DNA of 64,000 bases from Syncephalastrum monosporum B8922 (GCA_000697355.1 JNEN01001213.1:1-64000); one strand, 5' to 3'; counted from the stretch's first letter, positions 10,859 through 23,462 are shown. Numbers and translations are program-made. Notes: a model not told the origin generated them from the letters alone.

Positions 10859-13800
10859 TTACCTTTCTAACCATATCGACACCTCAAAAATGGCCTGCCG
10901 TACGTGAGAGAATGGAGAGTATTTGGAGATGTACTCGGTGTCGTTGGTGGATCGCAGGTGGACAACGTCGCATTTGCTGTCATAATTTTCGTACCGCAAG
11001 TTTGTAAAGCCAATCACCTATTCACGCGCCGTGTGAATCATTCATTCATAGCATCCATCATGCCTTCTTATTTTCTATCCTTTCTTCCTACCTGGTTCTC
11101 TACGTTGCTCAGAGCGCGAACGGGTATCATGAGCACAATGAAGCATAGCTGCCGGCTACTGTCGCAGACCAAGAGTCGTTGCTCCCAAACCATCTGGCGG
11201 GACCGTGTGCACTGCACGGGTGTGCTGGCATCTGTACATACAATCAACACGTGTGAATGCTTCCATGTTAAAGTTTTTCTTTTTCACTTTTTTTTTTTTT
11301 TTTTGTGCAGCGAATGACTTACGTATTACAAAGACAGCCACATCGATATCATTTGGCATCTCTCCACGGATGAGATCCTTGCAGAGCGTCACCTTGCGCG
11401 GGTGACACCCTACAGGAGGTCCGCCACAAGGCTCCCAGCGTGTCAGACGCGTCGTCTTGAGCTCCAGCGCGTTCCGTGTCGAGACAAACGGCGCGACGAA
11501 ATAAACTTTGTAACGTGCACCCTCGCGAATGTCGCGGTAGAGGATATCGTTCGCGTCCGAGACGAGCAAGCTTCGTCTGATTTCCCCTTGAGTATCGACG
11601 ACGATCACACGAAAGTAGGCCGACACATTCCTCTCTTCGGATGACTCCTTCGACTGCTGCTCCTGTTGTTGCTGTTGCTGTTGCTGCAACTGCTGTTGCT
11701 GTTGTGCAAGTAGCGCTTGACGTCGTGCCTCGTACTCCTCGCGTTCGGTGCGGATCATCGTCGTACCATCGGCCAACGTTTCGCGGTACTTCATCGGATA
11801 CTTGCGATGGATGACGACGTCAATGCCCCTCACCAGCCCGCCATCAGGGTATACTGCTGAAAGGGAGCGCAGAACGACCGCCTGTCGCTGATAACCGAGC
11901 TTGCAATCCCAGGCTGCTGGGAGACATCGATTGGCCGAAATGGAGAGCGCCGTGCCTTGCGCGTTCAGGGGTGACTGAGGTTCCCGCTCGCCGACGAGCT
12001 GATTTCCCCATTACCGAATGAGTTTCTCGCCCACATCTATCTTTTGATGAAAAACGCTTACCTGCGCCCCACATATGGAGAGTTTGCTTCCAATCCTTAT
12101 TTTCCCGCGCGCGATCGCACGCTCCATTCTGTGATCAATGCAGGTTGGGATCTCGTACCAGCCATCCGTCAGTACGAGACGGACATGCGATTTATCTAAC
12201 AGGTACACAGGGTGAGCGACAAGAAAACAAAAAGATTTCCTGGTGATAGCTCATGGCAGAACTTACTCAGATCCCTAGCACCCGTAGGTGGTGCCGGCAT
12301 CGGATCAGATGAGATGATGTCAGCAATAACAAGTACCATGTGTTTGACGGGAATGTCGTCTTGCTCGTAAATGCGTTTCAAAGCGGATCGGTGGCCTTGG
12401 TTGATTTCTCGTTCATATCTATTATCCAGAAAATGAGTTCTTCATTTGTAGTGCGTGTGCGTGTGTGTGAGTCAATCAAAAATGTACCTGTACAAAAGCT
12501 GACGCTTCACTTCTTGCGCAGACCATAGGTCGTGGAAAAAACGAGGAAACGAGCGCACGGTGCTTGCCAACTTCCATACGATCCACTTGTAATGATTTCG
12601 TACCCAAGACTCATCCAAGAGACGCGCGAGGCAGCCTGCGGAAATCATGTCTGCCCTGGCTTCTTTGTATCCCCAGGTTCCAAAAGTATGCTCCAATGCC
12701 CTGGAAGCGGACATGTATAAAACAGCATCCGGACTGATCCGTAATCGAGTGAGCCACTATGCCAATATAGCATAATATATATATATACATTTAATACTTA
12801 CATTCCCTGCGCTGCAAGATCCTGTTTACTATGCTGAAGCGGTGTTCCCAAGGATGCGAGGTTATAACGTGGGCCAGGCACTATATAAAACGCACAGACG
12901 CATACACACACATAGAAAGAGAGAGCGAGATATATGATGAGATTAGTTATACGGAGAGCGGGCAAAAACCAGAATGACGACTTACGGGTGAGATTAAAAA
13001 CGCAGTGACCCTTGGTCAGCGTCTGGCTGGAACGGTTGCTATGGACAGCTGCCTTGGTCTGTGCCAAGTTGGACTGGATCACAGGTGACTGGAAGGGTCG
13101 GGTCATGCCTTGCAAGCGTTTAAAGCGGCGTGGTCGAGGGGGAGAAGATGCGGTGGAAGGGGATGGCGGTGGCAGGCGCGGGGCTTCTGGTTTGGCCGGT
13201 TCTCTTTCCGGACTCTCGAGCATCAAAATAGGAACGTCGGCTTTGGGTCTGGATGGGCTGGGTATGGCAGCCTGGGAAGAGGAGTGGTGTGATGCCTGAG
13301 AGGCCTGAGAGGCCTGAGAGGCCTGCGTAGCTTGAGTGAGTTCGCGTGTGGTGCTGTCAGAGTTAAAGAGCGCTATGGCTTGTCGCTTGGCTTCGGTCGA
13401 GACAGGAATGCCCATCTTGCTATTGCCCATGCGAAAGCCGCCGTACTCGGAGAGAATCGACTCGTACTTGAATTCGGACAAGAGGTCATCTGCAGGTCGT
13501 TTCAAGCTGCTGCTGCTGCTGGCGGTGTCCGACTGGCTGTTCTGTGTGTGCGTGCTCTCTGTGTCCAGCTGCAAGACCTTGCGGGCCTTCGATAATGCTT
13601 CTTCTGAAGCGGGTGGCATCGCGCTGCCTCGGCCCGTGGTAAAGCCGCAGACAAAGGTGGTATCATGCGCCGCATTCTGAAGAGTAGGAGGGATGGTAGC
13701 AGTCGTAGTAGTAGTAGTGATAGGAGGAGGAGGTGGAATACAAGGAGCGATGGTGGGTGATTGTGGTAGTGGTGGTGGTGGTGGTGATGACGGTGAGGAT

Positions 13801-14675
13801 GTGGGTTCAGATTCGGACGCGGGTGAGGATGCGGGGGGCTGTTCCTCTTTGACAGTTTCCTCCTGGATTGGCTCGTGAAAGAGTTGAAGCGCGCGCTGCC
13901 ACGCCTCGTCCTTGATCTCGACCCGTTTTCGACTACCGGCTGTCATGAACCCTCCAAATGCATGCAAGAGCGCCGTGTCCTGAGGAGGGTGAAATTCGCT
14001 TTTGACACGTTCAGGACCAGGTTCAGGACCAAGTTCAGGTTCAGGTGGTGTAGGTTCCTTTTCAGGTGGAGCATCATCTTTTATGTCTGCTGCAGTAAGT
14101 GCATCATCGATCATGGACAGTAGGTCCACGTCAAAGTCGGTGAACTGCGCATCATCCTCGCTGTCATCCTCGCTGTCATTCGCTTTATCATTCTCGGTTT
14201 TTGCGCCCGGAACTTTGTCCTTGTCCTTATCACTTTGGATGCTGTGCTCTGAATAAGCGACGGAGTTGACTGGTTTGGAGAGCTGTTCTGGTTGTTCTGG
14301 TTGTTCTGGTTGTTCCGAGTGCTTCGGTTGCTTCGGTTGTGGTTGTGGTTGTGGTTGTGGTGGTGGCGGCGACGACGGGTATACAAGTATGGGTATATGC
14401 GACTTCTTCAGATCGTGTTTGCTGGAGTGGAGTGGAAAGGATTTCAAGGGTTGGTTCTGCGCTTTGGCTGCGAGAGGTATACGATGCGGCGATGGGGGTG
14501 GAAGTGGAGCAAGTGTCCTGGTTTTGGTTTCAAGAGGAGGCTGTGTGTCGTGCTGCTGATCGCGCTGCTGTGACTCCTGCTCGACTCGGTCCATGTCACG
14601 AAACAGCTGGTCAATGAAGGGTTGACTCGACCAGTCTGTCGAGAGATCGTCATCCTCTGGAGTTGGAGTTGACAT
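10859..14675 (-). CDS. BRCA2: BRCA2 homologue (Brh2-like), RAD51 mediator
   Basis: Eight exons on the minus strand: 14675-12986, 12880-12802, 12733-12488, 12418-12267, 12195-12062, 11998-11323, 11231-11092 and 11017-10859, all GT-AG and in phase, giving 1,091 aa. Three BRC-type repeats sit near residues 235-268 (GGFMTAGS), 338-370 (CGFTTGRGS) and 405-440 (GGFRMGNSKMGIPVS); they bind RAD51. The helical domain (about 590-672) contains WVRNHYKWIVWKLAS, OB1 has LTDGWYEIP and a GSKLSICGAQ end, OB2 carries GIDVVIHRKYPMKY, and OB3 ends the protein. This is the ssDNA/DSS1-binding domain that loads RAD51 during homologous recombination in the nucleus. The tower of animal BRCA2 appears replaced by a short polyglutamine stretch (about residues 860-885). 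An alternative upstream ATG at 14765 exists, but the MSTPTPEDDD start is preferred. Confidence 0.93.
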
Positions 14676-14942
14676 CAATCCAGTACAACGCAGGGTGTGG
14701 AGAGTATAAAGAGAGAAGTCGATAAAATCTGCTTGTACGCGACGGCCCGCCCGCGCGTCAATCATTCTTTTTCAGCCACGGGTAAATTCGATCCTGTATT
14801 CCATATTCATTCCCGCTGCGTCTCGCTCTTCCACTTGCTCGTTGACTTTTTTTTTTTTCTTCTTCTTTGTTCTTTAGACTTTGTTCTTTTCTCTTCCCTT
14901 TCTTCTTTCCTCTTCTCTTTTACAACGAGTGCCACTGACTGA

Positions 14943-16726
14943 ATGAATGCTGGACGGCCTCCCTGGAGGACAGTCATCCTCGGCTGGCTTGGGTTCACTG
15001 GCTTACCCACCAAAGTCAATTGCTGGTTCTGTAACCAGAACTCGTACCTGCTCCCCGGTACAAAAGAAAACGAACGTTTCTGGCACTGCCACATTTGCGA
15101 GAATAACAACATTCGTGACGAGGTATACTTTCGCCATTGGACCCCTCTCGACACCTATTCAAACCGTTGTTCTTTTTTTCGTTTCCTTTTCTGTGTTCCT
15201 GTAGAATGGCGACATCGTCGATCAGATTCCCAATATGCGTGACGAAAACCTCAATCGGCCAGGTACTTTATATTCCCTATTAAAAAAAAAAAAAGAAAAG
15301 AAAACGAGTTTCTCACCATGGACGAAGTGACTCCCAAACGCTCTGCGACCCATGCTGCAATGCATGCTCGTCGGCTGTGCGACAGCTGCGAGGCGAACCA
15401 ACAGCTGATATATCAAATCATGTCGGATTATATTCGCGATGAAAAAGTGAGCTATCCCTTTGCTCTAACTTTGTGACTTGAAGAGCGCATTGACTCATGT
15501 TTCTTGTTGCTTAAAAGGATCCGGAATACCAGCATTCGGTCGATACCGCAGACGCTTACAAGGCAAAACTTCATGAAAAGCATCCTCTGTGTGATGCTTG
15601 CCAGGCCAAGATCGATGCCCTCGTAGCCGAACAAAAGGCTATTCTCCAGCAAAGACAACGAGACGCAACCATGTCCTTGGCCGCTCAGATTCCCCGAAAA
15701 CCGAGTATGGCGGCGATCCTCTGCCAGAGCGCCTTGTGGAGTCTATGTCATCTCGTCACCCTTCTCTTGTGTTTCTATGGTAAAGAGAACGGCTCTTGCC
15801 TCTCTTACATGGCAACTGAATACGCGTTCTTTTAGCCTATTACTATCCACCCCTGCCCCAGGAAAACGACGCTAGCGGTCCTACATGGTCCGACTTCATC
15901 TCTGAAGTCGTCGTTTGGTATCAAGCCCAACCCAGTCCTATGTCTGCGATCGTTGCGTTTGTCCAGTACCGACTCCTGTGGTTTGTGCAGCTCGGTGGAA
16001 AAGCGCTTTGGCAATGCCTCGCCTGGTTCGCTCATGCTGGCGTCTGCGTTTTCAAGGAGACCTCGGATTGCCAGTCGGCTGTGGGAGATTACTTGGGCGT
16101 GCTAGTCGTGCTCCAGCTTGTCTCTCTGACCTGGCTGTTTTGGCATCCACGGGTGTCAGGACATGTCTTTAATCCGAGTCGCATCGGGGGCTGGCAGCTT
16201 TACAAGGTATGTACAGCGGGCGACTTTTTATCTCTCTTTCTTTCTCACACTCATAGCTTAGTATGGTCAAGTCGTCCTTTTCTTCTCGCGTAGCGTGTTC
16301 CTTGCCACCCTTGCGCACGGCAACGCTTCACTCGTCGAGCGCGTCGCATTCTGGACTGCCTCGCTCGTCATCGTGATCCTTATTCCTTCCCTCCTCTTTG
16401 TATACCCTGGGAAACACCAAGAAAAGGTCGGATGGTACCGCAAGCCGCCCACGCGAAACGAGGACCGAGCTCGGGATCGGGCGCATCTCCTCAAAAAGAG
16501 CATGTCGGATCTGTACGAGTACTCGGAGACGACGGTGGATCATGCCAAAGAGACAGAAATGGACGAAGACACGGATCAGACGGTGCGGACCGCAACGGCC
16601 AGCATCATGGAAAGACTCGCACGCCTCAAGCCAGCCAAACAACAGCACGTGGAGCCGCAGCTACCCGAAGAAAATGACGTGGACAATATCGCTTCACGAC
16701 TGTATAAAATAGCATTCAATTCCTAG
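14943..16726 (+). CDS. IMA1: Inner nuclear membrane protein Ima1 (Samp1/NET5 family)
   Basis: Six exons: 14943-15122, 15205-15262, 15301-15446, 15518-15779, 15836-16206 and 16262-16726; 493 aa, phases consistent. The N-terminal Ima1 domain has CWFCNQNS and WHCHICENNN zinc ligands (residues about 27-55) and a later LCDSC ... PLCDAC pair. Membrane segments follow: one at the end of exon 4, about two to three in exon 5, and two in exon 6 (VVLFFSRSVFLATL and ASLVIVILIPSLLFVYP). The C-terminal tail is charged and probably faces the nucleoplasm. In fission yeast Ima1 links heterochromatin and the nuclear envelope to microtubules. The exon 3 acceptor lies in an A-rich run (15299-15300) and is the least certain junction. 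The stop codon overlaps TAG-gtaagc, so a 3'-UTR intron (about 16727-16783) is possible. It starts 268 bp from, and divergent to, BRCA2. Confidence 0.88.
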
Positions 16727-16807
16727 GTAAGCTGCAATTCTGATTTTTTTCTCCAACTTTTTCTTCTAAACTTCGATCGTAGACATTTATTGTACAGCAC
16801 TCAAACA

Positions 16808-16836
<29 letters not shown>
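16808..16836. repeat. (CA)n microsatellite
   Basis: About 14 CA units in the 3' flank of IMA1. Similar simple repeats occur upstream of DEF1 (17814-17862, CA with GC), in the intron at 22952-22977 (CT), at 23579-23603 (TG) and at 42882-42926 (GA then GT). Confidence 0.9.
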
Positions 16837-16839
<3 letters not shown>

Positions 16840-16871
16840 TTTTCATAGTATACTTTAATTACATTCACAGC

Positions 16872-17413
16872 TCAGGGAGCTGATGCTCCGCAATAATAAT
16901 TTGTCCGTTCCGACTCACCATTGATAGCGCTGATGTTCACCGTGGGCAGTGGGCTGATCTTCTGTAACTGGCGGAAGCAGACGATTTCTATTTTCTCATA
17001 TCTGAATGTCAAGCCTTAATGCAACGGCACGATTTTCTACCTGGCTATGTAGCATATGTATTGGACAAGGTGTTAGATTGAGACAATTTGCATCCATGGG
17101 TCCAGGATCACCTATTATTGCAGATGATTGGCGACGTCCGCTTATTGTCTGAGGACTTGGAAAGTGTCTATAATTAGCACGCGCCACCCTGAGAATCAGA
17201 GAGAGATAAAGAAAGATCACTTTAATCGGAACAGCCGTATTCCACGAAGAGAACACAGCGTACACATTCTCCCAGGTGGAGAAATGACCTTATTATACAC
17301 GAGAAACTGTCAAAACGATATGCATACAGACAGACATTCAACTTCAAGAAAAAAGAAAAAGCGACATGGAAGGGAAAAGAAATAGCGTCGTCATGCACGT
17401 ACCGGAGTTTCAT
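16872..17413 (-). CDS. Possible small spliced gene, function unknown
   Basis: The minus strand here has coding-like segments joined by plausible splice sites. The last segment reads KIEIVCFRQLQKISPLPTVN and onward to a stop at 16872; it follows an in-phase GAG acceptor and a CAG/gtagaa donor after a segment ending CPIHMLHSQ. A further upstream segment begins after a tctcag acceptor near 17190. ATG at 17413 (MKLR, followed by gtacgt) could start it, but the first junctions do not give one clean frame. It lies tail to tail with IMA1 and head to head with DEF1, where a gene would fit. I do not recognise the product; it may be spurious. Confidence 0.3.
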
Positions 17414-17885
17414 TTGGGGGATTCGCGTTCGCGCGCAGAGACACCACCACTGTGAAGAGTGGGGGGCAATGGGGGCCAATCTGATTCTCACCCGATTCTC
17501 TTCTACTTTTTCTTTTTATTCCTTTTCCAGGAGAGAGAGCACGCCCTCTCTCTATTTCCTCTTCTCTTTGTAAGACGACACGCGAAGAAACCAAACGGTA
17601 CTGTATTCTACCCTCTACAGCACTGTGCCCTTTTCTCTGCGCTTCACCCTGCCTCTATGCCACCCAAATCGATTCAACTCAACTCGACTTGAACGCAAAG
17701 CACTTGAACTGAACTGAATTGGGCGCAACGCAACGCAAACTGGATAACACTGACTTGCCCTTCTTTTATACATACAGGCTAGCTTGCTTGGTTTGACAGA
17801 CCAACGACAAAACACACACACACACGCACGCACACACACACGCACGCACACGCACACACCCTCACCCTTCTATACACACAGTCTA

Positions 17886-20788
17886 ATGACGTCTTATGGC
17901 TCACGTTCAGCGTTAAAGACGCGAGATGACAACAGTCAGAGCGAGTTTAAGCAACTAAAGTTGAAACACGGTGCCAAACTCGCGACGCTCAAAGAACTCT
18001 TTTCGGATTGGTCTGACGAGGATCTCTTGTTTGCGATTCGCGACGCGGACGGCGACCTCGAAATGACGATTGGCCGCATCGCCGAAGGTGGAAGGGCAAA
18101 CGCTTCGTCATGGAATATGTTCTAAGTCAAAAACGCTGCTATCACCCCCCCCTCTTCCCTTAGGCCACGCGGTTCGATGGGACGAAGTCAAGTCGAAAAA
18201 GGCGAGCAAGGAACAAAAGCCGAGACCGGCGTCTGCGAACCATGTCGCGTCTGGTACGCGTCCACCGAGATCCTCGCATGCGGAAGACCGGCCTAGGGCA
18301 CGAGGTACTGAAAGGAGAAAATGACGTGTTTAGGCTGCTCACCCTCTCACTCTCACCGTCACCCTCACTGTCATTCTCACTGTCACTTCCACTATCACTT
18401 TACAACGTGTCCAATTTTATAGGCAGCAAGGCGACGCGTGGATTGCCGACACAGAGACCAGCACAGCAGCAGACCACGACATGGGCAAAGCAATCCAAGC
18501 AGCCGCCTCGGTCAGCCCAACCCTCCACGACGAACGATAGCGGCAGCTCATGGGCCAACATTGCATCTGCCCCGAAAGTATCGACCGCCACGAACGGAGC
18601 CGCCCTGGACGATGCTGGGTGGGGCACAACCGCACCATCCAATGGAAACGACGGCAGCCATGCAGAGCCAATTCTGGATCATAATCAAGAGAACGTGCAT
18701 CCGCCACAGCCGCCGGAAGCGGATGCGCCTGCCAACGACGGTGCACATGATCCGCCTACTGCCCCCTCAAAGACCTGGGCAAGTTTACTCAAGTAAGTTC
18801 TCCTCGCTAACGAAAGGAGCGCTTTTTCTCTAAAAAATGAATTGTGTGTGTTTCCCTCCCCCTTCCCCCACAGATCGGCGCCGAAGCCCAAGCCGGAGCC
18901 CAAGCCGGAGCCCAAGCCGGAGCCCAAGCCGGAGCCCGTGGAAGAACCTGCCAAGAGCGGATGGGATACACCCTCGCATACAGGCGAGGGTTGGGATGCG
19001 CCGGTCACAACCACGAGCTTGGATGCAAAACAGGCAGACACGGACGGTTGGGGCGATGCGGTCTCGCGTGAGGCAGAGAACACTCAGAAAGAAGAAGAAC
19101 AGAAAGAGGAGCGGGATGCGCGGGATGCGCCCGCTGCAGCGGATGCTGTTCCGTCTTCTTCATCAGATTGGGACGCACCCCCATCAGGCGACGATGCTCA
19201 AAAGGAAGAAACCGAGGGCTGGAACGCGCTCGAGGGGGAGGAACCCAAGCAGACAGCAGACGTGCCATCGGATTCGGCCAAGCAGCAAGAGAGCGAACCC
19301 GTCATCGCCGAAAAGAAATCGCGTCTCACGCAAGACGAACCCGTCGTCATGCCCAGCAGCACATCCGCCCTCGCCGGCGTCGATGTCAAATTTGGCAGTC
19401 TTCACCTGGACGACCATACGTCGCCGTTGGGAGACGACCGTCTCGCCGGTGGTGTCGATCTTCAGTAAGTCAACTGCGGTGCGCGGCGGCGCCCAAAAAA
19501 AAAAAGGCAAAAAAGGCAACAAAGGGACCCATCCTCATTATTTCTCGATAGATTGGGTGACCAAAAGCAGGTGCAACAGGCACAGCAGCAACAGGCACAG
19601 CAGCAGCGGCAGCAGTCATATGCCAGCCATCCAACCTCTTATGATACCCACGGCTACGGTCGACCCAACGAGATCACTGAGCAAGCCAAGCCAGATGCGT
19701 ATGAGCAGCCCTACCCCGCCGGGCCTCCTTTGCGCGATCCTCTGTCTTACAACCCCGCGTATCTAACGGGTCAGCATCCAGGCAGCTCTGACTTCAGCGG
19801 CAACCCGATGGTCTCCATGCCGGACTACAATATGTACAATCTGGAGGCTCAGCGTGCAGCCATGGTATATACATATATATATACATTCACTTAATCATTA
19901 CACGTGTATCTCATGCTTTTTTCTTCTTTCATTCAGGGGTACTATGACCCAATGGCCTACCACACATCGCCTTCCGTCACAGCGGCAAACACGTACCCGG
20001 GCCGGGACAAGTATGCGGATATGCAACCAGGCATGCCTCAGCAGCAGGCACAACAGCAGCAGGCACAACAAGGGCAGCAGCAGCAGCAGCAGCAGATGTA
20101 CCACAATATAGGCTACTACCAATACTACTACATGCCGAACCATTTCAATGGATACCAGCAATCGTATGCGCAGCCCTTTATGAACAAAAACATGTACCCC
20201 ATGTACCAGCAGCAAGGACAGGCACCGCAAGCGCAGCCGCAACAGGCCCAGGCCCAGGCCGCCGGTGCAGCTGGCAAGCCGCAAGGCGCGTATTCAGATC
20301 AGTCGCCGTACCAGCCCCATCTTTACAACCCGACCATGATGCAGTACGAAGAAAGCCTCAACGGCGGTCTTCTCGGCGATTATCAAAAGGTCGCGCCTTT
20401 TCTGAGCAACCTCCCACCCACGTCCCAAGGGAAGGTGGGCGACGCACGCGCCCAGCAGCAACAACAGCAGCAACAACCAACGGATCCCTATGCGCACATC
20501 CCTGCTTATTTGCAACATCAGCAACAGCCTCAACAGCCTCAACAGCAGCCCCAGCAGCCCCAGCAGCCCCAGCAGCAGCAGCAGCAAGGATCTTCACACA
20601 TATTTTACCCGCAACACTTTCTCCCTTATGGACAGCAACACCACCTCCCCCAACACCAAGCACAGCCACCGCCACACCAACAGCAACCTCCACAGCAGCC
20701 GCAGCAGCCTCAACAGCCGCAGCCGCCACATCCACCCGCTCCGGGACAGCAGCAAGTACCTAGCAATGCTCGCCAGCAGCAGCAGTAA
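17886..20788 (+). CDS. DEF1: RNA polymerase II degradation factor Def1
   Basis: Six exons: 17886-18087, 18164-18304, 18423-18792, 18874-19464, 19552-19864 and 19937-20788; 822 aa, all phases agree. A CUE domain opens the protein (about residues 28-66: KLATLKELFSDWSDEDLLFA, DADGDLEMTIGRIAEG) and is followed by a short conserved VRWDEVKSKK stretch. The rest is disordered: a TWAKQ and SSWANI tract, a (KPEP)n repeat at about 240-255, several GWD/GWG motifs, then a C-terminal half dominated by Gln, Pro and Tyr. In yeast, Def1 recruits Elongin-Cullin to stalled Pol II through its CUE domain and is processed to release the Gln-rich C-terminus into the nucleus. ATG 17886 is chosen because upstream in-frame sequence only encodes the CA-repeat. 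Confidence 0.9.
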
Positions 20789-22001
20789 TACTGGACTCAA
20801 TAAATGTTCTCTTTTTCTTGTTTTTCTCAAAAAAAAAAAAGCTACCTGTGCATGATCGTACGCTGTGTGTTCTTGGCCTGCATGCCTTCACTCTATCCAT
20901 ATGCCGTGGTAGGAGACCGACCTGCCATTGAGCGTGGAGGGGGGAGCGCATTTTTCATTCAACCCATCGAGTGCCATGCGCGTTGGGGGGGGGGGAGAAG
21001 GCGGTGGAGCCACCGGAGCTTAACGCCGGCCCCGCCTGAATTTGGGGGGGGGGGGGCGACTGCATGGGCGGTCCTTGCTGCCAGGTGACACACAGTGGAA
21101 AGCTTAAAAGCAGCTGAGCGTCATTCTAATATTACCACGCATCTTATCCCGGCATGAAAGAGATGACAAAAGAAAAAAAAAAAGATAGAAAAAAAAACGC
21201 ATGATAAAGGAAATAGAAATAAGCTGCTTATCACTTTTCTATTGCATTCAAGAAATTGGTGTGTGCGTGCGTTCTCGTGATGCTGAATGAAAAAAAGCAA
21301 TCCATTCTCGATGTCTATCACAAACAACCTCTGCGTCCCGCCCACCCCCATCCTTCCACCCGGGGGGTTCTCATGCAAATTGTGATAAAGAACGCGGATT
21401 CCTATAAACGGGGAAATCCCAGCCGACACGCGTGCTGCAGGCTATTCACACACGTCCAGTCCTGACGGATCGCGACTTCCACAGCAATGTATCGGTTCTC
21501 AATACCAGATATAAACCTGCCTAGAAATTATTAGACCATATGCCTTTCCCCCTAAAGAAAAATGAGAGAGGATACTGGAAAACAAGTCAATACATACAAG
21601 GGGGAGGGGAAGATTGTGGGTTAAAGTTGGAAGCGGGATGAAGAAAGACGGTAATACAGCGATAACAAATTATTGGGCTGGTCGTACCTCAGGTACGCTC
21701 GCCAGACTGAGTCCCTCCTTCCCTCAAGATCCTATCCTGCCCGTTGTGTATCTATCCAATCCAGGCATAGCGTCATTCCTGCAAGAGCATCTCCACTTTG
21801 CCGACAGGCCATTGACCTGTAAGTATCGTACTGTGAGCGAAGCGTATGGGATCCCTTCCCAAACAATGAATGAATGATAGAGAGCTGGAACAAAGAAAAT
21901 AAATAACCAATTGAGGGAGCGCATAAACTTGGGGCCCTCCCCTCCCCTCTTTACTTCCTTCTACCGTTGTCTGAATTACTGCATTCCACTGTGTCGAGTT
22001 C
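20789..22001. other. Intergenic: no gene seen
   Basis: Contains G homopolymers (about 20986-20996 and 21043-21055), A-runs and short open frames without coding character. The last 100 bp is pyrimidine-rich and is likely the promoter of the next gene. Confidence 0.5.
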
Positions 22002-23462
22002 ATGATTAGCATTGTGGCGGTTGTCGCCTTGACTACGCTTGTCTGCTACTTCCTTTTTCTGTGTCCTTCCCAAGGTAACGATCATTCGTGTGTCCATGCA
22101 TACGGGGGGGGCGGGGCCATGACAACCCAGTAAGCGCTCTGCATAAATAGCACAGTAATAATGAATAATTATGACCCGAACTATCAGAGTCGCTGCTGAA
22201 CTATATTACAAACACGGCGGATCCGACGGTGCATCCCACGACGGGGGATGCAGAAGAGCAGCTCATGATTGGGTTATTGCGGGCGCGCGTTCTCGTCCAG
22301 ACCCGCGTGGTGTACCTTCTCGGATTGCGAGTGGTCGTGTTTGAGCACCCCAAGCTGACGCTCTATGGCGCGGTCAATCGCTGGCGAGGCGGGGCGCTCC
22401 AGGCGACGCGGGCTTGTCTCGAGGCTTACCGGCAGGCGCGTCCGACACTGCACGCGTGTCCGCCCGAGCTGAGACAGTTTCTTCTCAACGAGTGGAGCAC
22501 GGCCATGCGCGTGCTCGCCACGGCACAGACGACCACGAACGGCAGCAGCCTCTGGGCTTTCGAGGCCCTCGTCGGCATCGCCCGCCGCTTGAAGGCACTG
22601 TCCGATGGGGCGACGCGGATGGATACCGCCCTCGCGCTGTACTTTGCCTTTGTCGCCTCGCGCTCGGCCTTGCCGTCCTGCCGTAAGGACGGATCGGCGT
22701 GCCTGATCGACCTCGCCCACCTGCTCATCGATACCCCGCCCCTCGTGGCCGAACGACGTCTCTTGCGCTTCATCCTCCAGACCCTCGCTCAACTCCTCGC
22801 ACGCGAGGAAGAATACCCCGCTGCTCTCCAGGTAAAACCCCCATAACAAAGTCCTACGCGGTTTTTTTTTTTTTGCGTCATGACACGTATTCACGTCTCT
22901 CGTTTTCTCTTCCGCGTGGCTTTATCACGATGACCCTTTTTGACGGGCTCACATCTCTCTCTCTCTCTCTCTCTCTCGCGTCCCCCTGTGTCCATGGTAG
23001 CTTTTACAGACCGTGGCGGATACCTATCGGCATCCGCATCTCCAACGCGCCCCGCGGTACTACGAATGCCTGGCCCAAACCGCTACCCTGCATTTCTATC
23101 TCAAAGAATACGACGCGGCGATCGACCGGTCCACGCCCGTGCTGAGCTTCTATAAACACTCGCGACGCCACGTGCACCTCGACACCCTTCAGCGCCTCCT
23201 CTTCATCCGCCTCTGTGCCTTCCTGGCCACCCGCCGCATCGACGCCTGCATCCAAGACCAGGCGCACCTCCACCTCTTTGCGGACGAATTCGCCTCGTCG
23301 GATGCGGAGGCCCTCCATTTTCTCGTCGCCCTCTACCGTTCCGTCGAGGAGCGCAACCAGGCTCATCTCGCAGAGGCTTGCCGAGCCCTCGATCGGACCC
23401 ACCGTCTCACAGACCATGAGATTGCCATCCTTTCGCAACTACAACAACAGGACCTGACTTGA
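22002..23462 (+). CDS. Membrane-anchored, probably all-helical (TPR/SNAP-like) protein of unknown function
   Basis: Three exons: 22002-22074, 22188-22831 and 23010-23462 (the last acceptor could be 23000, adding 3 aa); about 389 aa. The first exon encodes a single hydrophobic segment, MISIVAVVALTTLVCYFLFL, which reads as an N-terminal signal anchor. The rest is rich in Leu, Ala and Arg in regular helical pattern; the C-terminal part (PRYYECLAQTATLHFYLKEY, then LDTLQRLLFIRLCAFL) resembles stacked helical hairpins like TPR or SNAP proteins. I do not recognise a family. A CT microsatellite fills intron 2. The protein is probably tethered to an organelle or ER membrane with its bulk on one side; this is inference. 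Confidence 0.75.

Noticed and set aside
12757..12801. 45-nt intron between BRCA2 exons 2 and 3
   Set aside because: Using the acceptor at 12757 breaks the frame before the helical domain; the acceptor at 12734 gives a 67-nt intron and keeps the phase.
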